A stretch of DNA of 5,904 bases from an uncultured Porphyromonadaceae bacterium (GTDB lineage Bacteria > Bacteroidota > Bacteroidia > Bacteroidales > CAMTPD01). The stretch spans positions 1 to 5,904 of the forward strand of contig CAMTPD010000113.1 in the NCBI GenBank assembly GCA_947074265.1, written 5' to 3'. The position numbers and the translations under genes are program-made. The notes beneath the pieces are model-generated. The model did no database searches, had not been told where the DNA came from, and worked only from the letters and a program-made list of their open reading frames with translations. Each line of letters starts with the position of its first letter. Within the stretch, counting starts at the first letter, position 1. Positions 1-5,904 of the stretch are shown here, one piece after another.

Positions 1-51
1 TAGGTTTCTTCAAAAACCTAGTTTACTTCTTCGACAAACCTTGCTTGGTTT
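1..51. repeat. Two small inverted repeats sharing ggttt/aaacc arms
   Basis: Bases 1-7 (taggttt) pair perfectly with 14-20 (aaaccta) around a 6-base loop. Bases 36-40 (aaacc) pair with 47-51 (ggttt), also around a 6-base loop. The arms are related, so 1-7 could instead pair with 36-40, and 14-18 with 47-51. The stems are short and AT-rich, with no T-run after them, so a terminator role is not well supported. They may simply reflect local sequence bias. Confidence 0.3.
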
Positions 52-134
52 CAAAACTAAAGCTACTCTCAAGAAATGGCACTATTATAGTATCAATAAT
101 AGACTTGATAAAGAGCAATAATTATAGCTTTTAA
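2..134 (+). other. Left-edge region with two overlapping open + frames, possible 3' end of an upstream gene
   Basis: Two + strand frames are open from the left edge. One ends in TAA at 119-121 and the other in TAA at 132-134. The second reads as a Phe-rich and Leu-rich tail (it begins GFFKNLVYFFDKPC and ends SNNYSF). All three minus frames close quickly, with stops near 10-12, 18-20 and 23-25. Neither + frame shows a start or a recognisable domain. The stretch could be the last 40 or so codons of a gene lying to the left, a decayed gene, or non-coding AT-rich DNA that happens to be open. I do not recognise a family, and I could not decide between the frames. Extending the sequence to the left would settle it. 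Confidence 0.2.
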
Positions 135-183
135 AATTACCGATATAAACCCAACAAGTATTTCCATCAATAATAAGGATAGT

Positions 184-246
184 ATACATTATATAGTATA
201 TGAAGCCGCCCAAAAATTGGACGGCTTCATATACTATATAATGTAT
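184..246 (-). terminator. Long hairpin downstream of asd, probable (possibly bidirectional) terminator
   Basis: Bases 184-208 are perfectly complementary to 222-246, giving a 25-bp stem. After one C/A mismatch (209 with 221) the stem continues with 210-211 against 219-220 and can close with A-T pairs over an A-rich loop. The GC-rich core is tgaagccg/cggcttca, and the outer half of the stem is AT only. It begins 10 bases beyond the asd stop, where an asd terminator is expected. Neither side has a strong T-run, so termination on the minus strand would depend on stem strength and generally AT-rich flanks. The symmetric stem could equally serve a + strand gene arriving from the left, or protect the asd mRNA 3' end. 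Confidence 0.7.
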
Positions 247-256
247 CTATATCTTA

Positions 257-1264
257 TTATAGCGCATTCTCCTTGATCAAGTATTCTGCAATTTGAACAG
301 CATTTAATGCTGCACCTTTCTTAATCTGATCACTAACAGTCCAGAAAGTAAGACCATTTGGATTTGCAAGGTCTTTACGAATACGACCTACATGCACAGG
401 ATCTGCACCAGCAAGGAATAATGGCATCGGGTAATCTTTGTTTGCATTATCATCTTGCAATACAATTCCGTCAGCTTTTGCGAAAGCATCTTTAGCTTGC
501 TCTACACTTACCGGAGCCTCTGTTTCTACCCAAATTGCTTCTGAGTGAGCACGCATAACAGGAACACGAACACAAGTTGCACTTACTTCGATATCCGAGT
601 GCATGATCTTTCTTGTTTCGTTGTACATTTTCAATTCCTCTTTTGTATAACCATTATCAGTAAATACATCTACTTGAGGAATTAGATTATAAGCCAACTG
701 ATATGCAAATTTCTCTACTGTTGGTTTTTCTTCTTTCAAAAGCTGCTCATATTGTTTTACCAATTCTGCCATCGCAGAAGCACCTGCACCACTCGCAGCT
801 TGGTAAGTTGCAACATGCACACGCTTGATATGAGATAGATCTTCAATAGCTTTCAAAGCAACAACCATTTGAATAGTTGTACAGTTTGGATTAGCAATAA
901 TATTACGTGGACGATCTTTAGCATCAACTGCATTTACCTCAGGCACAACCAATGGAACATCATTGTCCATACGGAAAGCACTTGAATTGTCGATCATAAC
1001 TGTACCGAATTTCGTAATAGTAGGCGCAAACTCAACAGATGCTGAACCTCCTGCCGAAACAAATGCAATATCAATACCTTTAAAGTCATCATTATGCTTA
1101 AGCTCCTTGACAGTATACTGTTTATTCTTGAAGGTATAAACACTTCCGGCACTTCTTGCAGAACCAAAAAGAACCAATTCATCGAACGGGAAGTTTCTTT
1201 CTTCCAAAACGCGTAGGAATTCTTGACCTACCGCACCACTAACGCCAACAATTGCAATTTTCAT
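257..1264 (-). CDS. asd: Aspartate-semialdehyde dehydrogenase
   Basis: This enzyme reduces aspartyl-4-phosphate to aspartate-4-semialdehyde with NADPH in the cytoplasm, the branch point toward lysine/diaminopimelate, threonine and methionine. The protein has 335 residues, a normal full length. The N-terminal NADP-binding loop is GVSGAVG (7-13) in a Rossmann start MKIAIVG, which also fixes the start codon. The substrate and catalytic region contains NPNCTT with the nucleophile Cys128, followed by ASGAG (157-161). The acid/base region [10 protein letters not shown] (233-242) contains the conserved His240. The C-terminus returns to the nucleotide domain ([12 protein letters not shown]). No frameshift or missing catalytic residue is visible. 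It is transcribed away from the lamin-tail gene and appears monocistronic within this window, ending just before a strong hairpin. Neighbouring genes do not belong to the aspartate pathway. Family assignment is very secure. Confidence 0.97.
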   Translation of the reverse strand: MKIAIVGVSGAVGQEFLRVLEERNFPFDELVLFGSARSAGSVYTFKNKQYTVKELKHNDDFKGIDIAFVSAGGSASVEFAPTITKFGTVMIDNSSAFRMDNDVPLVVPEVNAVDAKDRPRNIIANPNCTTIQMVVALKAIEDLSHIKRVHVATYQAASGAGASAMAELVKQYEQLLKEEKPTVEKFAYQLAYNLIPQVDVFTDNGYTKEELKMYNETRKIMHSDIEVSATCVRVPVMRAHSEAIWVETEAPVSVEQAKDAFAKADGIVLQDDNANKDYPMPLFLAGADPVHVGRIRKDLANPNGLTFWTVSDQIKKGAALNAVQIAEYLIKENAL

Positions 1265-1338
1265 TTTTCCAATCGAATAATTAAAGAATTAGTATAACAG
1301 TAATACCGACTAATCTTGCTAAATCATAAAGGGATTAC

Positions 1339-1346
1339 CAAATTTA
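1339..1346 (-). promoter_or_regulatory. Candidate -7 box for asd (proximal)
   Basis: The minus strand reads TAAATTTG, again fitting TAnnTTTG, with a TTTG at 1365-1362 that is 15 bases upstream. It would give a leader of about 70 bases, more typical than the distal candidate. The spacing is short, so I rank the two candidates about equally. Confidence 0.33.
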
Positions 1347-1441
1347 TTGAATCATTTGTATCAAATGCAGAACTTAAAATCAAAGACAAAACGCAACTTC
1401 TTTTTTGCTGCAATTATCCAATTTTTATAAATAATATCCTT

Positions 1442-1449
1442 TATCTTCG
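1442..1449 (+). promoter_or_regulatory. Candidate -7 box for the lamin-tail gene
   Basis: TATCTTCG differs from TAnnTTTG by one base and would place the transcript start about 75 bases ahead of the ATG. A second one-mismatch candidate, TGTATTTG, lies at 1462-1469. Neither has a clear TTG at the expected upstream spacing, so promoter strength is probably modest and the assignment is tentative. Confidence 0.3.
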
Positions 1450-1495
1450 TAAGTCATTACCTGTATTTGAGCTGACATTTTAAAACGTCGGCCAA

Positions 1496-1503
1496 CAAAG
1501 ATA
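1496..1503 (-). promoter_or_regulatory. Candidate -7 box for asd (distal)
   Basis: On the minus strand this reads TATCTTTG, an exact match to the Bacteroidota -7 consensus TAnnTTTG. The nearest minus-strand TTG (1521-1519) is only 15 bases upstream, shorter than the usual 19 or so, so the -33 element is poor. Use of this box would give asd a leader of roughly 225 bases that starts close to the lamin-tail gene start. A match to a short degenerate motif in AT-rich DNA can arise by chance. Confidence 0.35.
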
Positions 1504-1531
1504 TATAAATTTATCACACAACCTTGAATCT

Positions 1532-4141
1532 ATGAGACAAATCTTCCTTATTTACCTCTTATTAGTATGCAAATTAACAGAATGCTATGCCATACAGATA
1601 AATCAAAATAATTATGAATCAGAATTGACATGGAAAGGTGACATTTCGAAATTTAAGTTTTCTACAAATCAGAGTTTTTCCCTGAATGCTCCAGCAACTA
1701 CAGCAACTGCCTATATTTACAATCCACTACAAATTGCTACAAATATAGAATGGAGTATGGATCTTCAAATGGATTTTAATCCATCAGCGCAAAATTTGAC
1801 TCGAGTTTATTTAATCAATGAATCACTGAAACAAGACAATGGCGCAGCTTATTATCTTGAGATAGGCGGAACAAAAGACAACTTTAGATTAATCAAACAA
1901 TCTTCAGCCAACAAACTCACCACACTTGCCTCCGGAAAAGACAAACGACTTGATAAAACCACTATACGGGCTACCATAAAAATCAAGCTTTCCAATAATA
2001 AATGGTCTGTATACTCTAAAATAAATGATGAAAGTAGTTTTACTCAAGAGTGTACATATGAAATGGAAGCCCCAATCCCGTTGGAGAAAACCTATTATAC
2101 AGGTATCTTATGTAAATACACATCTACCCGAAGCAAGCTATTTCGATTTGCAAACGTTATCGTACAAACAGACTCTGAAGAGTTACCTGTACCACCTACA
2201 GAAGAACCCGATTCGGAGAACAGTGAGCTAATTGATTTAAGTGCAATTTCAGATAGCTTAATAGTCTTGACCTTCTCAAATAAATTAAAAACAGATTATG
2301 CATTGTTCTCTATTCTAAATTATACAGATGCAAGCATCTCTAAAATATCTACAGATCAGAAAAGCGTATATCTTCATTTAAAGAAACCTCTAATTACTAA
2401 CAACACCTATCAATTGTTTTGGAGTGGACTTTATGATCATCGTGGAGAATACATCGAATGCACAACTCCTGTCTTTGATTTCATTGTTGAAGAAGAGGGC
2501 GAAGAACCAACCCTACCAGAGCCACCAATTTCACAAACAGAATTCGGAGATGTTGTTTTTACCGAAATCATGGCAAACCCTCGAGCCAATACCTTTATCA
2601 ACGAAACAGAATTCATCGAAATCTTAAATCGTAGCAATAAAACCCTCAGTACGAAAGACTGGTCATTTATATATGGAACAACATCATATCAACTGCCCTC
2701 CATATTAATCGAGCCCGGAGAGTATGCAATACTTGTAAAACGAGGAGCATCTATTCCCATCTTAGATAAAAAGCAACTCATAGAAATCTCAAACTTCCCA
2801 TCACTTTCGAATACTGGGAAATACATTGAATTAAGAAATGATTTAAATGAAACCATCCATTGGACAGAATACCATTCGGGATATTATGGAAACATAACCA
2901 ATGCCGAAGGTATATCAATGGAATGCATAGATCCGAATAATCTTTCAGATGAATCGGGTAATTGGATTGCATCAACAGATAAGAATAAATGTACACCAGG
3001 AAAAACAAACTCCGTAAATAGAGCAAATCCCGACAAGACTATACCTTATGTCAAAAACACAAATATTGAGAATAATGTCGTCTCTATTGCGATCTCTGAA
3101 AGCGTAAATACACGTGATTTATTAGATATTAATAGATACAACGTGAATAAGAGTGAATATCAAATTATAAGTATATCAACTAATTTACCGCGTAATAATC
3201 GGATCAATCTCACCTTTAACAGATCCTTAGAGCAGGAAGATCTAACAATTGAGCTACCTTTACTTACAGATTTAAATATGAATAAGCAGCTCACTAGAGA
3301 GCAGGTGAAACTTGGCAAGCAGGTAATAATTCAGCCAGAAGACATACTAATCAACGAGGTTATGTATGAACCAGATCAAAACAATGCAGAGTATTTGGAA
3401 TTATATAATAACACTGCCAATCCTATTGAATTAAGTGAAATAGGAATAACAACAAAAGGTGATATCTTACAAGACAAAATAAACGCGATAGGACCAATAA
3501 CGATTGCAAGCAAAAGCTACCTTGTTTTATCGACTAAACCAGAAATCATTCATGAAAACTATCCAGAGTCGAATCCGGATAATACGATATATTATAAGCT
3601 ACCCATCTTAAACAACGAAGGGGCTACTATATATATTATCAATAAAACAACCGGAGAAACAATCGACTTTATCGGTTATTTACCCTCATGGCATTCATCT
3701 AAAAACAAACGCAACATTGCTTTAGAACGTATATCTACAGAGGATGCATCCAATAGCTCGGGCAATTGGAAGTCATCATCGAGCACTAATGGAGGAACAC
3801 CTGGCGCTGTCAACTCAAAATCTACTGACTTAGAAGAGGATAATAATGCAATGAATACTACATACAAGAAGCCATCCGTTCGCGTCAATGAAAACACAGT
3901 TGAAATAAACTATGGTATATTAGACACCGAAACAAAATGCAGTGGATATATATTTAGTAGTTCCGGAATATTGATCTCTCAGATACTGAATAATGAAAAC
4001 GTTAGTCCATCAGGACTGTTTACCTGGAATAAGAATGAAACATCAAAGAAAATAACCTTGGGAATATATATATTATTATGGGAATATTATAAACCCAATG
4101 GAGAATCTGTCAAATACAAAATACCTTTTGTTATTAGATAG
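1532..4141 (+). CDS. Exported protein with two lamin tail domains and a FlgD-like C-terminal domain
   Basis: This is an 869-residue protein with an N-terminal signal peptide (hydrophobic core FLIYLLLV, likely cleavage after residue 20, no proper lipobox). From motifs and spacing I infer these domains in order. Residues 24-212 look like a concanavalin/LamG-like beta sandwich. An acidic, Pro-rich linker follows (216-230), then an Ig-like domain (about 232-318) and a second acidic linker (319-335). Lamin tail domain 1 spans about 337-495 (VVFTEIMANP, ETEFIEILNRS, then GNWIAS and CTPGKTNSVN). A second Ig-like domain spans about 505-600. Lamin tail domain 2 spans about 603-762 (ILINEVMYEP, NAEYLELYNNT, then GNWKSS and GGTPGAVNS). 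The C-terminal region 780-869 resembles the FlgD-type Ig-like end common in Bacteroidota surface proteins (TWNKN, then LGIYIL near 843-848). I see no enzymatic motif. Lamin tail domains in bacteria are known from exported proteins, sometimes beside nucleases or phosphatases; here none is fused. A surface adhesion or scaffold role is inference only. Confidence 0.9.
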   Translation: MRQIFLIYLLLVCKLTECYAIQINQNNYESELTWKGDISKFKFSTNQSFSLNAPATTATAYIYNPLQIATNIEWSMDLQMDFNPSAQNLTRVYLINESLKQDNGAAYYLEIGGTKDNFRLIKQSSANKLTTLASGKDKRLDKTTIRATIKIKLSNNKWSVYSKINDESSFTQECTYEMEAPIPLEKTYYTGILCKYTSTRSKLFRFANVIVQTDSEELPVPPTEEPDSENSELIDLSAISDSLIVLTFSNKLKTDYALFSILNYTDASISKISTDQKSVYLHLKKPLITNNTYQLFWSGLYDHRGEYIECTTPVFDFIVEEEGEEPTLPEPPISQTEFGDVVFTEIMANPRANTFINETEFIEILNRSNKTLSTKDWSFIYGTTSYQLPSILIEPGEYAILVKRGASIPILDKKQLIEISNFPSLSNTGKYIELRNDLNETIHWTEYHSGYYGNITNAEGISMECIDPNNLSDESGNWIASTDKNKCTPGKTNSVNRANPDKTIPYVKNTNIENNVVSIAISESVNTRDLLDINRYNVNKSEYQIISISTNLPRNNRINLTFNRSLEQEDLTIELPLLTDLNMNKQLTREQVKLGKQVIIQPEDILINEVMYEPDQNNAEYLELYNNTANPIELSEIGITTKGDILQDKINAIGPITIASKSYLVLSTKPEIIHENYPESNPDNTIYYKLPILNNEGATIYIINKTTGETIDFIGYLPSWHSSKNKRNIALERISTEDASNSSGNWKSSSSTNGGTPGAVNSKSTDLEEDNNAMNTTYKKPSVRVNENTVEINYGILDTETKCSGYIFSSSGILISQILNNENVSPSGLFTWNKNETSKKITLGIYILLWEYYKPNGESVKYKIPFVIR

Positions 4142-4149
4142 CTCATGTA

Positions 4150-4377
4150 TCAACGAAGAGCAATACTTCTTGTTTTACATGATGAACCTGCCTTTTTCCC
4201 AGGCTCAATCTTGCAACGCTCTGCCTTCTGTTTTTGTGGAACAGACTTCATCTCCTTCACTTCTACTTTAGATTGCGTAGAAGAGTTTTCGTTTTTCTTT
4301 TTTGTTTCTTTCGCGAAACTTGTCGAAGGGTTCAAAAAAGCCAAAGCTAGGGCCGAACAAAATACAATCTTTACCAT
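4150..4377 (-). CDS. Small exported, strongly basic protein of unknown function
   Basis: I do not recognise the family. The 75-residue product has a clear signal peptide: MVKIV, then a hydrophobic stretch, then STSFA ending at residue 22. The predicted mature part is about 53 residues with 13 Lys, 3 Arg and 6 Glu, a net charge near +10. It contains two cysteines (55 and 67) that could form a disulfide in the periplasm. The middle is a low-complexity Lys/Glu/Ser/Gln region, probably disordered. The gene is convergent with the lamin-tail gene, whose stop lies 8 bases away, and divergent from tcdA. A near-consensus Bacteroidota promoter sits just upstream, which favours it over the longer open frame on the opposite strand. 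Possible roles include binding of nucleic acid or acidic polymers, but nothing in the sequence shows this. The start is the only ATG that gives a complete signal peptide. Confidence 0.7.
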   Translation of the reverse strand: MVKIVFCSALALAFLNPSTSFAKETKKKNENSSTQSKVEVKEMKSVPQKQKAERCKIEPGKKAGSSCKTRSIALR

Positions 4378-4415
4378 ATCCGTACACTATTAACAAATAA
4401 ATTATACTTCGAAAG

Positions 4416-4445
4416 CAAATGTAGCAGATCCAAATAGAATTGCAA
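4416..4445 (-). promoter_or_regulatory. Promoter of the small basic protein gene
   Basis: The minus strand has TTG at 4445-4443, a 19-base spacer, and TACATTTG at 4423-4416. This fits the Bacteroidota -33/-7 promoter form (TTG, about 19 bases, TAnnTTTG) better than any other site in the window. Transcription would begin near 4409, leaving a leader of about 30 bases before the ATG at 4377. Confidence 0.6.
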
Positions 4446-4471
4446 CTCTATTAAGCTTTAAATATTTCTAA

Positions 4472-4507
4472 TTGACAAAAACGAGACGAGGTTTATCACT
4501 ATTTTTG
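4472..4507 (+). promoter_or_regulatory. Promoter of the tcdA-lolD pair
   Basis: TATTTTTG at 4500-4507 matches TAnnTTTG exactly. A TTG at 4472-4474 (within ttgaca) lies 25 bases upstream, a little wide for the -33 element. Transcription would start near 4514, about 10 bases before the ATG, so the mRNA would be almost leaderless. The A-rich aaaaagtaa just before the start is typical of weakly Shine-Dalgarno-dependent Bacteroidota genes. Confidence 0.5.
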
Positions 4508-4524
4508 TAGAAAAAGTAACATCA

Positions 4525-5235
4525 ATGACAAATTGGAGCGAAAGAACTGAATTATTATTGGGAAGTGAGCGTGTCAACTATCTAAAACAAAAACATGTTT
4601 TGGTAGTAGGACTTGGTGGTGTTGGTGCATATGCAGCAGAAATGATCTGTCGTGCAGGAGTTGGAAAAATGACAATTATTGATGCCGACAAAGTAAATGC
4701 TAGCAATATCAATAGACAATTGCCGGCGACTCACGCAACACTAGGACAGTTAAAAGCAGATGTAATGGCGCAGCGACTCCGTGATATTAATCCGGATATT
4801 GAACTTGAAGTCATTGCCGAATTTATCAAAGATGAAAAGATTCCAGAAATACTTGAAAGTGCAAAGTTCGACTATGTAGTAGACGCTATCGATTCGTTAA
4901 GCCCGAAGGTATATCTTATCTACAATGCATACAAAATGCAAATACCTATTGTTTCATCAATGGGTGCCGGTGGAAAGGTTGACCCTTCTCAAGTAAAAAT
5001 TGCAGACATCTCAAAGTCTCACAACTGCGCCTTGGCTAAGGCCGTTCGTAAACGACTCAACAGACTCGACGTACGAAAAGGTATCCCAGTAGTATTCTCT
5101 ACCGAATTTGCAGACGAAAATGCAATCGTAAAGGTTGAGAACGAGCAAAATAAAATCAGTACCGCCGGAACAATATCATATTTACCGGCTATTTTCGGAT
5201 GCTATTTGGCATCTTATGTAATAAGAAACATTTAA
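4525..5235 (+). CDS. tcdA: tRNA threonylcarbamoyladenosine dehydratase (ThiF/E1-like)
   Basis: TcdA uses ATP to dehydrate and cyclise N6-threonylcarbamoyladenosine at tRNA position 37 into the cyclic hydantoin form ct6A, acting in the cytoplasm on tRNAs that read ANN codons. The 236-residue protein has the E1-like Rossmann fold: the nucleotide loop [13 protein letters not shown] (27-39), the acidic IIDADKV (51-57) that contacts ATP ribose, SNINRQ (60-65) with the conserved Arg64, Lys77, and VVDAIDS (118-124). The later segments GAGGKVDPS (147-155) and TEFADEN (193-199) are typical of the TcdA/CsdL branch rather than of ThiF or MoeB, which carry zinc-binding CxxC pairs absent here. It is shorter than the E. 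coli protein (268 residues) at the C-terminal end but looks complete. The start [10 protein letters not shown] aligns with the family N-terminus. It leads a two-gene + strand unit with the ATPase gene. Confidence 0.92.
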   Translation: MTNWSERTELLLGSERVNYLKQKHVLVVGLGGVGAYAAEMICRAGVGKMTIIDADKVNASNINRQLPATHATLGQLKADVMAQRLRDINPDIELEVIAEFIKDEKIPEILESAKFDYVVDAIDSLSPKVYLIYNAYKMQIPIVSSMGAGGKVDPSQVKIADISKSHNCALAKAVRKRLNRLDVRKGIPVVFSTEFADENAIVKVENEQNKISTAGTISYLPAIFGCYLASYVIRNI

Positions 5236-5245
5236 ATCAGTTTAT

Positions 5246-5899
5246 ATGATTATTACCAAAGGAATAACCAAAAACTTTGATCAGCTTCAGGTTCTAAAAG
5301 GAATCGATATATCGATTAAGGCTGGCGAAATTGTATCAATCGTAGGGCCAAGCGGCGCGGGAAAAACAACCTTGCTTCAGATATTAGGCACACTCGACAA
5401 ACCAAATTCCGGAGAGGTAATAATCAACAACACAGCTGTGCATACGTTAAATCAAGAAGAGTTAGCTGCATTTCGAAATAAGAATATCGGATTCGTTTTT
5501 CAATTTCATCAGCTACTTCCCGAGTTTACGGCACTAGAAAACGTAATGATCCCTGCACTGATTGCCAAAGTAAAGCGACACGAAGCAGAGAAAAAAGCAA
5601 TGGATCTCCTTAGTTTTCTCGGGCTAAAAGATCGAGAACAACATAAACCGTCAGAACTCTCGGGGGGAGAAAAACAACGCGTAGCAATTGCTAGAGCTCT
5701 TATTAATAATCCTGCTGTGATTTTAGCAGATGAACCTTCGGGAAGTCTTGATTCTCAAAATAAGGAGGAACTTCATAAATTATTTTTTGAGCTAAGAGAT
5801 AAAATGAACCAAACCTTTGTGATTGTAACACACGACGAAGAGTTGGCCAAGATTACAGATCGCACCATTCACATGAAAGACGGCTATATTGTCGAGTAA
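5246..5899 (+). CDS. lolD: LolD-like ABC transporter ATP-binding protein
   Basis: This 217-residue stand-alone ABC ATPase is complete. Walker A is GPSGAGKTT (34-42), the Q-loop glutamine is Gln86 ([11 protein letters not shown]), and the signature is [15 protein letters not shown] (138-152). Walker B plus D-loop is [13 protein letters not shown] (158-170), with the catalytic Glu163, and the H-loop is His196 (VTHDEEL). The [16 protein letters not shown] stretch and the length place it in the LolD/MacB/FtsE group, closest in feel to LolD, which powers release of outer-membrane lipoproteins from the inner membrane. No permease gene follows within the 5 remaining bases, so the partner is not visible; in Bacteroidota the LolCE-type permease is often encoded elsewhere. 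The ATG is 10 bases after the tcdA stop, implying co-transcription. FtsE or a MacB-type exporter ATPase remains possible, so the gene symbol is less certain than the family. Confidence 0.85.
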   Translation: MIITKGITKNFDQLQVLKGIDISIKAGEIVSIVGPSGAGKTTLLQILGTLDKPNSGEVIINNTAVHTLNQEELAAFRNKNIGFVFQFHQLLPEFTALENVMIPALIAKVKRHEAEKKAMDLLSFLGLKDREQHKPSELSGGEKQRVAIARALINNPAVILADEPSGSLDSQNKEELHKLFFELRDKMNQTFVIVTHDEELAKITDRTIHMKDGYIVE

Positions 5900-5904
5900 T
5901 AGAT

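Larger units (their letters stand above)
1265..1531. other. Divergent intergenic region between asd and the lamin-tail gene
   Basis: This 267-base AT-rich stretch must hold the promoters for two divergent genes. I see several candidate Bacteroidota -7 boxes, listed separately, and no open reading frame worth calling. I looked for a structured leader in front of asd, such as a lysine-responsive element, and found no convincing multi-helix arrangement. The only pairing near there is weak (gcaac at 1392-1396 against imperfect partners). Neither start codon has an obvious Shine-Dalgarno, which is normal for this phylum. Confidence 0.6.

Noticed and set aside
994..1182. 62-codon minus-strand frame inside asd
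   Set aside because: It lies wholly inside the secure asd coding region in another frame and shows no domain.
1265..1490. Lysine riboswitch or other known metabolite sensor upstream of asd
   Set aside because: The gene would be a natural target, but I could not find the multi-helix pairing such an element needs, only weak local complementarity.
2025..3897. Several 66-82 codon frames on both strands inside the lamin-tail gene
   Set aside because: All are shadows of the long coding frame, without promoters or recognisable motifs.
4309..4318. Palindrome tttcgcgaaa as an operator
   Set aside because: It is only 10 bases and lies inside the small gene's coding region (signal peptide), so it is probably chance.
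4145..4393. 82-codon + strand frame opposite the small basic protein gene
   Set aside because: It is Phe/Ser-rich with no signal or domain, has no promoter (it begins 3 bases after the lamin-tail stop), and lies antisense to a frame with a clean signal peptide and a good promoter. Coupled translation after the lamin-tail stop cannot be fully excluded.
1..5904. CRISPR array, tRNA, insertion sequence, toxin-antitoxin or defence system
   Set aside because: No regularly spaced direct repeats, tRNA-like cloverleaf, transposase or paired small genes with such features were seen on either strand.

Overview
The window looks like a chromosomal segment from a low-GC member of the Bacteroidota, most likely Bacteroidales. 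The evidence is indirect. Several gene starts have A-rich leaders without a clear Shine-Dalgarno. Intergenic regions carry TAnnTTTG-type -7 boxes, one of them with a correctly spaced TTG -33 element. There is a large secreted lamin-tail-domain protein with a FlgD-like C-terminus, a type common in this phylum. The LolD-type ATPase has the form [10 protein letters not shown] cannot name a genus or species from sequence alone.

Layout. Positions 1-183 hold no confirmed gene: two + frames stay open from the left edge, and there are two short inverted repeats. A long hairpin at 184-246 lies just downstream of asd. The asd gene (aspartate-semialdehyde dehydrogenase) runs on the minus strand from 1264 to 257. 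An AT-rich 267-base divergent region (1265-1531) separates it from a + strand gene for an 869-residue exported protein with two lamin tail domains (1532-4141). Eight bases after that gene ends, a small minus-strand gene (4377-4150) encodes a 75-residue exported, very basic protein of unknown function. A second divergent region (4378-4524) carries a good promoter for the small gene and a plausible one for the + strand pair tcdA (4525-5235) and a LolD-like ABC ATPase (5246-5899). That pair is separated by 10 bases and is probably co-transcribed. The window ends 5 bases after the ATPase.

How the genes relate. They do not form one obvious pathway. asd serves lysine, threonine, methionine and diaminopimelate synthesis. 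tcdA modifies tRNA position 37. The LolD-like ATPase would power an inner-membrane complex, probably for lipoprotein release, with its permease encoded elsewhere. The two exported proteins (lamin-tail protein and small basic protein) are convergent neighbours with no known job. I see no CRISPR array, tRNA, rRNA, insertion sequence, toxin-antitoxin pair or defence cassette. This looks mostly like ordinary core genome; the two uncharacterised exported proteins are the parts most worth a second look.
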